Shown: piece by piece, positions 36,535-45,107 of the stretch
Numbering within the stretch: the first letter of the stretch is position 1
How the letters are laid out: every line of letters begins with the position of its first letter
Assembly (NCBI RefSeq): GCF_032477075.1
Contig: NZ_JAWDXO010000007.1
Location: 32,572-96,571 of the forward strand
Length of the DNA stretch: 64,000 nt
Direction: 5' to 3'
Source: Fusobacterium sp.
GTDB lineage: Bacteria > Fusobacteriota > Fusobacteriia > Fusobacteriales > Fusobacteriaceae
Program-made: the position numbers and the translations under genes
The notes under the pieces: generated by a model
Told to the model about the DNA's origin: nothing
What the model saw: the letters and a program-made list of their open reading frames with translations, nothing else
Database searches by the model: none

Positions 36535-37533
36535 ATGATTATAGTGACTGGAGCAGCTGGAATGATAGGGAGTGCATTCGTTTGGAAATTAAACGAAATG
36601 GGAATCAATGATATCATAGTAGTTGATAAATTCAAAACAGAAGAAAAGTGGCTTAATTTAAGAAAAAGAGATTATGCTGACTGGGTAGACAGAGATGATC
36701 TTTTTGAATGGCTTTCAAATCCAGCAAATGCTGAAAAAATAACAGGAGTTTTACATATGGGAGCCTGCTCTGCAACTACAGAGAAAGATGCAGACTATCT
36801 TATGTCAAATAATTATGGATACAGCAAAAAACTATGGGAGTTTTGTGCAGCAAGACAGATAAACTATGTATATGCTTCATCAGCAGCAACATATGGAGCT
36901 GGTGAGCTTGGATATAATGATGATGTAGAGCCTGAGGAATTAAAAAAACTTATGCCATTGAATAAATATGGATATTCTAAAAAGATATTTGATGACTGGG
37001 CATTTAAACAAAAAATAGCTCCTAAACAATGGGCAGGAACTAAGTTTTTTAATGTGTATGGACCACAAGAATATCATAAAGGAAGAATGGCTTCAATGGT
37101 ATTTCATACATTTAATCAGTATAAAGAAAATGGAGGAGTAAAGCTTTTTAAATCTCATAAAGAGGGATATAAAGATGGAGAACAATTAAGAGATTTTGTT
37201 TATTTAAAAGATGTAGTTGATATTCTTTATTTCCTATTGACAGAGAAAATAGAATCTGGAGTATATAATATAGGAACTGGAGAAGCCAGAAGTTTCTTGG
37301 ATTTATCTATGGCAACAATGAGAGCAGTTTCTAATAATTCTGAACTTGTTCAAGAAGATGTAATTGAATTTATTCCTATGCCAGAAGATTTGAGAGGGAG
37401 ATATCAATATTTCACTCAAGCAACTATGGAAAAAATAAAAAGAGCAGGATATACAAAAAAATTCTATTCATTAGAAGATGGAATAAAAGATTATGTACAA
37501 AATTATATGGCAAAAGAAGATCCATATTTATAG
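36535..37533 (+). CDS. hldD: ADP-L-glycero-D-manno-heptose 6-epimerase
   Basis: 332 residues. It makes the L,D-heptose precursor of the lipopolysaccharide inner core. The NAD(P)-binding motif 'IVTGAAGMIGSAFVWKL' is at the N-terminus, with 'MGACSATTEKDADYLM', the catalytic 'YASSAATYG', and 'YGYSKKIFDDW' giving the YxxxK pair. 'TKFFNVYGPQEYHKGRMAS' is diagnostic of HldD. AGGAGG is upstream. It supports a Gram-negative host with heptose-containing LPS. Confidence 0.95.
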   Translation: MIIVTGAAGMIGSAFVWKLNEMGINDIIVVDKFKTEEKWLNLRKRDYADWVDRDDLFEWLSNPANAEKITGVLHMGACSATTEKDADYLMSNNYGYSKKLWEFCAARQINYVYASSAATYGAGELGYNDDVEPEELKKLMPLNKYGYSKKIFDDWAFKQKIAPKQWAGTKFFNVYGPQEYHKGRMASMVFHTFNQYKENGGVKLFKSHKEGYKDGEQLRDFVYLKDVVDILYFLLTEKIESGVYNIGTGEARSFLDLSMATMRAVSNNSELVQEDVIEFIPMPEDLRGRYQYFTQATMEKIKRAGYTKKFYSLEDGIKDYVQNYMAKEDPYL

Positions 37534-37547
37534 GAGGAAAAAATTAG

Positions 37548-38357
37548 ATGAACCCATTTTTGATTGTCATAATTTTAGGAATAGTAGAGGGTATGACAGA
37601 ATTTCTTCCTGTAAGTAGTACAGGACATATGATATTAGTTGAAAAATTTATAAACAGCAGTTTTTTTTCTAAAAATTTTATGGATAGTTTTTTAATAATA
37701 GTTCAATTAGGAGCAATACTTGCAGTAGTTATATATTTTTGGAAAGATATAAATCCTTTTGTGAGAGAAAGAGAAGTATTTGTCCAAAGATTTAGACTTT
37801 GGGCAAAAGTAGTTGTAGGAGTATTTCCAGCAGCTGTTATAGGACTTCTTTTAGATGACTATATTTCTGAATATTTTATGGGAAATGTAGTTGTAGTAGC
37901 TATGACATTAGTATTTTATGGAATTATTCTTATAGTTGTAGAAAAATGTTATAATGGTGTAGCACATATAGATTCATTTCAAAAATTAGGATATAAAACA
38001 GCTTTTACAGTTGGATTGTTTCAATGCCTTGCTATGATTCCAGGAACTTCAAGATCAGGAGCCACCATTATAGGGAGTTTACTTTTAGGACTTTCAAGAG
38101 GAGTAGCAACAGAATTTTCTTTTTTTCTTGCAATACCTACTATGTTTGGAGCTACATTATTAAAACTTATGAAAAATGGACTTAAATTTTCTCCTATTGA
38201 GTGGCAGTTACTAGGGGTAGGTTCAGTAGTCTCTTTTGTTGTGGCATATCTTGTTATTAGATGGTTTATGCAGTATATAAAAAAGAGAGACTTTGTTTCT
38301 TTCGGAATATACAGAATAATATTGGGAATAATAGTGTTATTCTTTGTATTTATGTGA
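37548..38357 (+). CDS. uppP: undecaprenyl-diphosphatase
   Basis: 269 residues, about eight membrane helices. It recycles the undecaprenyl carrier for peptidoglycan and LPS O-antigen synthesis. The active-site loops are 'GIVEGMTEFLPVSSTGHMIL' near the start and 'MIPGTSRSGATIIGSLLLG' in the middle. It starts after AGGAGGAAAAA, 14 bases from hldD. Confidence 0.96.
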   Translation: MNPFLIVIILGIVEGMTEFLPVSSTGHMILVEKFINSSFFSKNFMDSFLIIVQLGAILAVVIYFWKDINPFVREREVFVQRFRLWAKVVVGVFPAAVIGLLLDDYISEYFMGNVVVVAMTLVFYGIILIVVEKCYNGVAHIDSFQKLGYKTAFTVGLFQCLAMIPGTSRSGATIIGSLLLGLSRGVATEFSFFLAIPTMFGATLLKLMKNGLKFSPIEWQLLGVGSVVSFVVAYLVIRWFMQYIKKRDFVSFGIYRIILGIIVLFFVFM

Positions 38358-38367
38358 GTGTGATTTA

Positions 38368-38757
38368 ATGAAAAAAATAATTTCTGTCCTATCTTTTATT
38401 TTTATAGCAGCAGCTATGGTTAATTTTATAGGAGTATCCTACTTTAAACAGGCAAATATATCTTCATTTAAAAATTATTCTATATTTTATGGAAATAATA
38501 TGAATAAATTTGATGACCTTTTAAATAATGGAAAGATATCAGAAGAAACTAAAAATAAAATAATAGAATTAACAAAAATATATAAAACTTTTGAAGCTAA
38601 TGGAAAGAAAAATCCTAAGGAAATGATAGAGTTTCATATAGGAAGTATAAGGAAGGGAACACCTACTATTAAAACTTATTATCAACTCTATAAATTTGGA
38701 AAACACCTTGATGAACAAGTAAAGGTAGGAGAAAGTATACTTAAAAATAGAGAATAA
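38368..38757 (+). CDS. small exported protein of unknown function
   Basis: 129 residues. A single N-terminal hydrophobic segment (IISVLSFIFIAAAMVNFIGV) could be a signal peptide or anchor; the rest is hydrophilic, lysine-rich and helical. No domain recognised. ATG 38368 is used; a TTG at 38344 would overlap uppP. The ribosome site is weak, so translation may be coupled to uppP. It ends before a terminator. Confidence 0.6.
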   Translation: MKKIISVLSFIFIAAAMVNFIGVSYFKQANISSFKNYSIFYGNNMNKFDDLLNNGKISEETKNKIIELTKIYKTFEANGKKNPKEMIEFHIGSIRKGTPTIKTYYQLYKFGKHLDEQVKVGESILKNRE

Positions 38758-38765
38758 TATGAATT

Positions 38766-38796
38766 AAGGAAACTAGAAAAGTAGTTTCCTTTTTTA
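38766..38796 (+). terminator. terminator after the hldD-uppP group
   Basis: GGAAACTA-GAAAAG-TAGTTTCC followed by TTTTTT. Confidence 0.9.
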
Positions 38797-38914
38797 TTTG
38801 AAAATAATATTATAAGGTTTGTAATATGTATATAAAAATGATAAAATTTAAATATAATGCTTGAAGACAATTTGGTATAATTTCTATTATATTTTAATTT
38901 TAACAGGAGGCAGT

Positions 38915-40015
38915 ATGTATAAAAAAACTTTAATATTTTCATTTGCTTTTCTTTTAACTGGAACAGCTTATTCAATACCAACAGAGAGTAATATTTTAGA
39001 GAGGGAAAGATTACAATATGGAAAAGAATACATTGTAACTGGAAAAATAAATGATATTTCTGGGGCAGGGGAAATAATAGTAAAGCCAGATATAATAATA
39101 ACTAATTTTGAACTTATGACAGAAGCAGATACTTTAGAAAAAGCATCAGAAGAAAATGCAAAATCTATGAATGAACTAAAAAAATATCTTCTTTCAATAG
39201 GAGTTAAAGAGAATGATATTGAGACTTCAAGATATTCTAAAGGAGAAAAAGTAGAAGAAAAATTTAAAGATGAAAAATCAAATATATATAAAACAACTTT
39301 TCAGGTAATTATTACTATGGAAAATGATAGGTTTTATTCTGTAACAGATGTATTAAATAAAGAGAATATTATAGAATTGAAAAATATAAATAGTGATTAT
39401 AGGAAAAACTTTTATTTTGTAATAGAATCTTTTGATAAAAACAGAGAGGTTTCAAGAAAGCTAGCAAAAGAAAAATATGACAGAATAGAATCTTCATTGA
39501 AAAAATTAGGTGTTCAAGAAGTATCTATCTTTAACTACAATGTGCAGGAAACAAAAGAAACTGAAAAGAAAAAAACTTATACAATAACTCATGCTTTTAA
39601 AGTGAAGATGAAATCATCAGTAGATATGGGAAAATTATTAAAAAAGTGTGAAACTTTGAGAATAAAAAATCCAGGAAGTATGATTTATGATATCTCAGAA
39701 GAATTAAGAACAAAAGCTACAATGGAAGCTTATGAAAAAGCTATGAATAATTTATATGAAAAAGCAAGGGTTATAATAAAGAATAGAGGATATGAGCTTG
39801 GAGATGTAACTATTTGGGATAGGACACAAAATGGAAGAGATTATATGCCGCTTCCAGCTCCAGCAGTTATGATGAATCAAAGAAGTATAAATGCTTCATA
39901 TTTTATGGAAGAAAAAGCAATGGAATCTACAGATATACCATTTTCAGCTGCACAAGAAATGAAAATAACAGCAAGGGTATCTGCTAGTTTTGATATAATA
40001 AATAAAATTAAATAA
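38915..40015 (+). CDS. SIMPL (DUF541) domain periplasmic protein
   Basis: 366 residues. A signal peptide at about 1-19 (TLIFSFAFLLTGTAYS) is followed by a SIMPL domain: 'ISGAGEIIVKPDIIITNFEL', 'KYLLSIGVKENDIETSRYS', and near the end 'ARVIIKNRGYELGDV'. This family, with BP26/OMP28-like proteins, forms periplasmic oligomers; function is generally unknown. It is about 366 residues, longer than the usual 230-250, with an extra central region (~110-220). Start ATG 38915 follows AGGAGG. An extended -10 (TGGTATAAT) near 38873 may be its promoter. Confidence 0.85.
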   Translation: MYKKTLIFSFAFLLTGTAYSIPTESNILERERLQYGKEYIVTGKINDISGAGEIIVKPDIIITNFELMTEADTLEKASEENAKSMNELKKYLLSIGVKENDIETSRYSKGEKVEEKFKDEKSNIYKTTFQVIITMENDRFYSVTDVLNKENIIELKNINSDYRKNFYFVIESFDKNREVSRKLAKEKYDRIESSLKKLGVQEVSIFNYNVQETKETEKKKTYTITHAFKVKMKSSVDMGKLLKKCETLRIKNPGSMIYDISEELRTKATMEAYEKAMNNLYEKARVIIKNRGYELGDVTIWDRTQNGRDYMPLPAPAVMMNQRSINASYFMEEKAMESTDIPFSAAQEMKITARVSASFDIINKIK

Positions 40016-40021
40016 ATATGT

Positions 40022-40066
40022 AAAAGAGATTGAATGTATCTTATAATTTAATCTCTTTCTTTTTTA
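40022..40066 (+). terminator. terminator after the SIMPL gene
   Basis: AAAGAGATT pairs with AATCTCTTT around an 18-base loop, followed by CTTTTTT. Confidence 0.78.
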
Positions 40067-40069
40067 TAC

Positions 40070-40098
40070 TTGCTAAGTTCAGAAAAATGCTTTAATAT
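40070..40098 (+). promoter_or_regulatory. promoter of the PRD regulator gene
   Basis: TTGCTA, 17-base spacer, TAATAT; 33 bases before the start codon. Confidence 0.5.
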
Positions 40099-40130
40099 AT
40101 AAATATAAATTATATAGTGGAGGGGAAAAT

Positions 40131-41906
40131 ATGAGTTTAAACAAAAGGGATATAAAACTTTTAGAAGAGATAAATAATAATATTTCCCCAATAAGTTATT
40201 TAGCTGAAAAGTATAGTGTCAGTGAAAGAAATATTAGATATAGTATAGATAATATTAATTTTTATTTAACAAAAATGAAATTGTCAGAAATAATAATAAA
40301 AAAAGGTAATCTTGAGTTTGCAGTAAATGATAAAGAGCTTGATAATTTTATTGAAACTTTAAACATGAATATGTATGTTTTTTCTCAAGAAGAAAGAGAG
40401 GAGTATATCCTTATAAATTATCTTTTTAGACAAAATGTAAAAATTTCAGAGATGGAAGAAAAATTAAAAGTAAGTAGAACTACAATAAAAAAAGATTTAA
40501 AATCTTTAGAAAAATATCTTACAGAATTTGAACTTTCTTTTTATCGTGATGATAACAGAATGTATATAACTGGAAAAGAAAAAAAATTAAGACATTTAAA
40601 GTTATTAAAAATGCTTGATTTCATAGAAATAAAAAATAAAAGTGTAGTTTATATAAAGAAAAAATATTTTAACGAAAAAGAAGAACAAAAGATAGTTGCT
40701 GAATATATAAAGGAATATGATATAAAAAAAATAATAGATGTAATTGATCAAATAGAAGAAAAGCTTAATGCTCATTTTACAGGAGAATTTAAGAATATAA
40801 TGGGAATATACTTTATAGCTACATTTGAAAGGATAAAAAATGGTTATATAATTACTCAAAAAAACAATAGTGATTTTTTGAGAAAACTTGAAGAATATAG
40901 GAAAATAAAAAATATTTTGAAAAAAGTATTAGATGAAAATCAAGAATACGAAATACTTCATCTTACAGAATATTTTCTAAGTGGATACTATAATGATACT
41001 TTTTCTGAAAATATTCTTACATTAGAAAGATTTATTTCTAAAATATTGGAAAATATGGATATAGAAATGGGAACTTGTCTGTTAAAAGATAGAGAATTAG
41101 TAGAAAAGCTTATGAAATACCTCCTTCCAGCTATTTATAGAATAAAAAATAATTTTTATTTGGATAAAAATCTTGATTTTAGTGAAGTAAGTATAGAATT
41201 ATTTAATAAAGTGAAAGAAATAATAAATAAGAATAATTATAATCTTAAAGAACCATTAAGAGATGAAGAGATATTTTATGTCTCAAAATATATTGAAGAG
41301 TATATGGAACAGAAAAAAAATAAAAAAATTTCTTTGAAAGAATTATTGAAATTAGTACAACAAAATGCGAAAGATGTAGATAGTGAATTTTTAGCTGAAG
41401 ATATAAAAGAAAAATTTGGAATGTTTATAGATGATGACAGAGAGAAAGAAACTGATTATGGATTAATAAGATTATTAGGAAAAAACCGTATATTTATATC
41501 TGAGAAGAGAATAACTTTTGGAGATGCTTTAGAAGTTGGATTGAATATTCTTTTGAAAGAAAAATGTATAAAAGAAAAAAGTATATATAACTTAAAAGAC
41601 ATGGTAAAAAAATTTGGAAGATATCTTTTTATAGATAAAAGAATATTATTTTGTTATGACAAGGAAAAAGAAAACTGTATAAAACCTGGAATAGCTCTTG
41701 TTGTCTCAAAAGAAGGAATAACTGTAGAAGAGGAAGAAGATGCAGATATTTTGTTTCTTTTAGCCTCACGAAATAAAATAGAGCATTTAAAAGTTATATC
41801 TGAACTTATAAGATTAATAGAGAAGAAAAATTTTCTTAATGAAATAGTTAAATTGAAAAAATTTGAAGATATAATAAATAAAATAAAGAGCCTTTTAAAA
41901 GAATAA
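40131..41906 (+). CDS. BglG/MtlR-like PRD-domain transcription regulator
   Basis: 591 residues. Two helix-turn-helix regions lie at about 5-50 ('ISYLAEKYSVSERNIRY') and 85-140 ('ISEMEEKLKVSRTTIKKDLK'). Two PRD-like helical domains occupy ~175-425, and the C-terminus (~450-590) resembles a PTS EIIA type 2 domain ('GDALEVGLNILLKE'...'GIALVVSKEGI'). Lined up by memory with family patterns, the phosphorylatable histidines appear as tyrosine: 'LTEYFL', 'LMKYLLPAIYR', 'FYVSKYI', and 'FCYDK' in place of the usual PHAR. It lies upstream of a maltose/glucose-type PTS operon, which is its likely target. Confidence 0.82.
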   Translation: MSLNKRDIKLLEEINNNISPISYLAEKYSVSERNIRYSIDNINFYLTKMKLSEIIIKKGNLEFAVNDKELDNFIETLNMNMYVFSQEEREEYILINYLFRQNVKISEMEEKLKVSRTTIKKDLKSLEKYLTEFELSFYRDDNRMYITGKEKKLRHLKLLKMLDFIEIKNKSVVYIKKKYFNEKEEQKIVAEYIKEYDIKKIIDVIDQIEEKLNAHFTGEFKNIMGIYFIATFERIKNGYIITQKNNSDFLRKLEEYRKIKNILKKVLDENQEYEILHLTEYFLSGYYNDTFSENILTLERFISKILENMDIEMGTCLLKDRELVEKLMKYLLPAIYRIKNNFYLDKNLDFSEVSIELFNKVKEIINKNNYNLKEPLRDEEIFYVSKYIEEYMEQKKNKKISLKELLKLVQQNAKDVDSEFLAEDIKEKFGMFIDDDREKETDYGLIRLLGKNRIFISEKRITFGDALEVGLNILLKEKCIKEKSIYNLKDMVKKFGRYLFIDKRILFCYDKEKENCIKPGIALVVSKEGITVEEEEDADILFLLASRNKIEHLKVISELIRLIEKKNFLNEIVKLKKFEDIINKIKSLLKE

Positions 41907-42110
41907 AATTTTTTTATTTTATTAGAAGAGATATATAACTATGAAATTATTACATTTACTCTGCAATAAATAATATAGAAAAATTAAGAAAATCAAACAT
42001 TATGTATGAAATAATTTGTAAAATTTGAAAATGACAAAAAATATTGAGATTACTCCTCCAAATAAAAAAAATTTATAGAATATAGATTACAGTATTATAT
42101 CTAACAAAAG

Positions 42111-42152
42111 ACAGATAAAATAAATTGGAAAATTTATAGTGTCTGTTTTTTT
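42111..42152 (+). terminator. hairpin with T run in the regulator-PTS gap
   Basis: ACAGA...ATAAATT-GGAA-AATTTAT...TCTGT, followed by TTTTTTT. It likely ends the PRD regulator transcript. It precedes the malX promoter, so it is not an antitermination target for that start site. The rest of the gene-free stretch 41907-42272 is AT-rich and shows nothing else except the promoter at 42207-42235. Confidence 0.65.
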
Positions 42153-42206
42153 ATAGATTTTTTATACTAAAACTTTTTTTCAAAAAAATATGAAAAAGTA
42201 TGGATA

Positions 42207-42235
42207 TTAACTTTAATATTTTCTTGATATATAAT
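42207..42235 (+). promoter_or_regulatory. promoter of the malX-malY operon
   Basis: TTAACT, 17-base spacer, perfect TATAAT; start site about 30 bases before malX. The upstream AT-rich region could hold regulator sites. Confidence 0.62.
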
Positions 42236-42272
42236 AGCTTTAGAATAAAATAAAAATATTTTGGAGGAAAAA

Positions 42273-43808
42273 ATGAATAAAAAAGTTAGTTTTTGGGAAT
42301 TTTTTCAAGGATTAGGAAAAACATTTATGCTGCCAGTATCATTGTTAGCAGCTTGTGGTATTATGCTTGGAATAGGAAGTTCATTTGCAAGTTCAGTAAC
42401 TGCAGAAATACTTCCATTTTTGAAGAATCCGGTTTTAAAAATATTCTTTGAATTCATGGCAACAATAGGGTCATTTGCATTTTCAAATCTACCAGTTATG
42501 TTTGCAATGGCTATACCTTTAGGACTTGCAAGACAAGATAAAGGAGTAGCAGCATTTTCTGGTTATGTTGGTTTTGCTATGTCAAGTCTGTCAGTTAATT
42601 TCTTTTTAAAGGCTACAGGAACTTTAGCTACACCTGAAAATATGAAAGCAGCAGGACAATCTATGGTTCTTGGTATTCAAAGTATTGATATTGGAGTTCT
42701 TGGTGGAGTTCTAATTGGTATAATTGTTTATAAAATACATGATAGATATTGTGAAATTAAGCTTCCTGATGCACTTGCATTCTTTGGTGGAGCAAGATTT
42801 GTTCCTATTGCAACAGCAATAATAGTAGGGATAATTAGTTTATTAATTCCGTTTATCTGGCCTTTCTTTAATAATATGATTATGGGTGTTGGAAAGATGA
42901 TAGGTAAAGCTGGAGCATTTGGACCATTCTTATTTGGAGCTGGAGAAGGGTTGCTAAGACCATTTGGACTGCATCATATATTAGTTGCTATGATAAGATT
43001 TACACCTGCTGGAGGAGAAGCAATAGTAAATGGAGAAACGGTTTCAGGGGCTCTTACAATATTCTATAAACAGTTTGCTGATGGAATATTGGATCCTAAT
43101 GTGACAAAATTTCTTTCTCAAGGAAAAATGCCATCATATATGTTTGGACTTCCGGCAATAGCACTAGCAATATATAATACTGCAAGACCTGAAAATAGAA
43201 AAAAAATAAAAGGGCTTCTTGTATCTGGGCTTGTAGCTTGTGTGATTGGTGGAATAACAGAACCATTAGAATTTATATTTCTTTTCCTATCACCAGTTTT
43301 ATATATATTCCATTGTATCATGGTTGGACTTGGATTCATGATGATGGGAATATTAAAAGTAACTATTGGAAATACTGATGGGAATCTTATAGATTTTATA
43401 GTATTTGGAGTATTACAAGGGACAAGAACAAAATGGTATTTAGTTCTTTTAGTAGGAGCTGTTTGGTTTGCTGTTTATTATACAGTATTTAAGTATGCAA
43501 TATTAAAATTTAATTTAAAAACTCCTGGAAGAGAAGTGATTACTGAAGGAGATAATGTAAAATTAGGTGGATATGATGAAGAAAGAATGTTACAGGCCTT
43601 AGGAGGAAAAGATAACATTGTTTCTCTAGATAACTGTATAACGAGACTTAGAATGGTTGTAAAAGATATGTCTGTTGTAGATTCAGATGAAATAAAAGCA
43701 ACTGGAGCAATAGCAGTAGTGAAATTAGATGATACAAACCTTCAAGTTGTAATAGGTCCTCAAGTACATGTTGTAAAGAATAAATTAGAAAAATTGATGA
43801 AGAAATAA
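42273..43808 (+). CDS. malX: PTS IICB, maltose/glucose type (MalX-like)
   Basis: 511 residues. The EIIC part (~1-420) has about ten membrane segments with 'GLGKTFMLPVSLLAACGIML', 'PVMFAMAIPLGLARQDKG', and 'GITEPLEFIFLFLSP', which are glucose-family EIIC motifs. The EIIB domain (~440-511) has its phospho-cysteine in 'SLDNCITRLRMVVKD'. It takes up and phosphorylates a sugar using an EIIA supplied elsewhere. ATG 42273 follows TTGGAGG. It is operonic with a MalY-like gene, as in the E. coli malXY operon, so the symbol is by family and order. Confidence 0.88.
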   Translation: MNKKVSFWEFFQGLGKTFMLPVSLLAACGIMLGIGSSFASSVTAEILPFLKNPVLKIFFEFMATIGSFAFSNLPVMFAMAIPLGLARQDKGVAAFSGYVGFAMSSLSVNFFLKATGTLATPENMKAAGQSMVLGIQSIDIGVLGGVLIGIIVYKIHDRYCEIKLPDALAFFGGARFVPIATAIIVGIISLLIPFIWPFFNNMIMGVGKMIGKAGAFGPFLFGAGEGLLRPFGLHHILVAMIRFTPAGGEAIVNGETVSGALTIFYKQFADGILDPNVTKFLSQGKMPSYMFGLPAIALAIYNTARPENRKKIKGLLVSGLVACVIGGITEPLEFIFLFLSPVLYIFHCIMVGLGFMMMGILKVTIGNTDGNLIDFIVFGVLQGTRTKWYLVLLVGAVWFAVYYTVFKYAILKFNLKTPGREVITEGDNVKLGGYDEERMLQALGGKDNIVSLDNCITRLRMVVKDMSVVDSDEIKATGAIAVVKLDDTNLQVVIGPQVHVVKNKLEKLMKK

Positions 43809-43825
43809 TTGAAATGGTGAGAAAA

Positions 43826-45007
43826 ATGAAATTTGATGAAATAAAGGATAGAAGAGGTACTTACTGTACTCAATGGGATTATGTAAAAGATAGGTTCGGA
43901 AAGGATAATCTTCTTCCTTTTACCATATCAGACATGGATCTGGAATCTCCAGAAGAAATAGTAGATGCTCTTATAAAAAGAATAAATCATAGAATATTTG
44001 GATATAGCAGATGGAATCATGATGATTTTAAAAATTCGATTGAAGGGTGGTATAATAGGAGATTTAATTTTCAAATAAATAAGGAATGGGTAGTATATAG
44101 TCCAAGTGTAATTTATGCAATATCTAAATTTATTGAAATGAAATCTCAAAAAGGTGAAGGAGTATTAATTAATACTCCAGGGTATGATGGATTTTTTAAA
44201 GTAATAATAGATAATGATAGAAAATTACTTACTTCTCCATTAAAAAAAGTTAAAGATAGCTATGAAATAGATTTTGATGATTTTGAATTAAAATGTAAAG
44301 AAGCAAAAATATTTCTTTTGTGCAGTCCTCATAATCCAACTGGAAAAGTATGGACTGAAGAAGAATTAAAAAAAATGATAGAAATATGTAAGAAGTATGA
44401 TGTATTTATAATTTCAGATGAAATACATATGGATATAATCTACAAAGGAAAACATCATCCTATTTTATCACAAGCCTGTGATTATATGAAAAATATAGTC
44501 TTATGTACGTCTGCTTCAAAAACTTTTAATATTCCAGCATTGTGTGGATCATACCTTTTTATAACAAATCAAAAAGATAGGGATGAATTTTTAAGAATAT
44601 TAAAAAATAGAGATGCACTTTCATCTCCTTCAATACTTGCTGTAATAGCTACAATAACAGCTTATAATAAATGTGAATATTGGGTAAATGAATTAGTAAA
44701 ATATACAGAAAACAATATAAAATATGTAAAAGAATATCTAGAAAAAAATATTCCAGTTCTAAAGTGCGAAATTCCACAGGGATCATATTTTGCATGGATA
44801 GATTTTTCAAAATTAAGTATTTCAAATGATGAATTTCAAAGAAACCTTATTAATATTGGAGAAGTGGCAATAATGCCTGGACTGACTTATGGAGAGGAAG
44901 GAAGATATTATATTAGACTTAATGTTGGATGTTCTATTAAAAAAGTAGAAGAAGGATTAAAGAGAATAGAAAAAACAGTAAAGTATATAGAAAATAGGAA
45001 CAATTAA
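43826..45007 (+). CDS. malY: MalY/PatB-type PLP-dependent C-S (cystathionine beta-) lyase
   Basis: 393 residues. It starts with 'DRRGTYCTQWDYVKDRFG', nearly the N-terminus of E. coli MalY, which is why ATG 43826 is chosen over ATG 43814. Class I/II aminotransferase fold: 'CSPHNPTGKVWTEEEL', 'ISDEIHMDIIYKGKHHP', and the PLP lysine in 'TSASKTFNIPALCGSY'. It cleaves cystathionine or cysteine and may release H2S. In E. coli MalY also represses MalT; no malT is present here. Confidence 0.9.
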   Translation: MKFDEIKDRRGTYCTQWDYVKDRFGKDNLLPFTISDMDLESPEEIVDALIKRINHRIFGYSRWNHDDFKNSIEGWYNRRFNFQINKEWVVYSPSVIYAISKFIEMKSQKGEGVLINTPGYDGFFKVIIDNDRKLLTSPLKKVKDSYEIDFDDFELKCKEAKIFLLCSPHNPTGKVWTEEELKKMIEICKKYDVFIISDEIHMDIIYKGKHHPILSQACDYMKNIVLCTSASKTFNIPALCGSYLFITNQKDRDEFLRILKNRDALSSPSILAVIATITAYNKCEYWVNELVKYTENNIKYVKEYLEKNIPVLKCEIPQGSYFAWIDFSKLSISNDEFQRNLINIGEVAIMPGLTYGEEGRYYIRLNVGCSIKKVEEGLKRIEKTVKYIENRNN

Positions 45008-45063
45008 TTTTGGTATATTACTGAATTATAAAAAATATTTAATTGAAAAGGGATTTATTCTCT

Positions 45064-45099
45064 AAAAAAATGAGATATCATTCAGATATCCCATTTTTT
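45064..45099. terminator. bidirectional terminator between malY and agcS
   Basis: ATGAGATATC pairs with GATATCCCAT with one mismatch, flanked by an A run on one side and a T run on the other, so it works for both convergent genes. Confidence 0.75.
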
Positions 45100-45107
45100 A
45101 TTTTTAA

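Noticed and set aside
41907..42206. BglG-type antitermination site (RAT) between the PRD regulator and malX
   Set aside because: The hairpin lies before the malX promoter rather than within its leader, and no RAT-like sequence is recognised; the regulator also looks DNA-binding (two helix-turn-helix regions).
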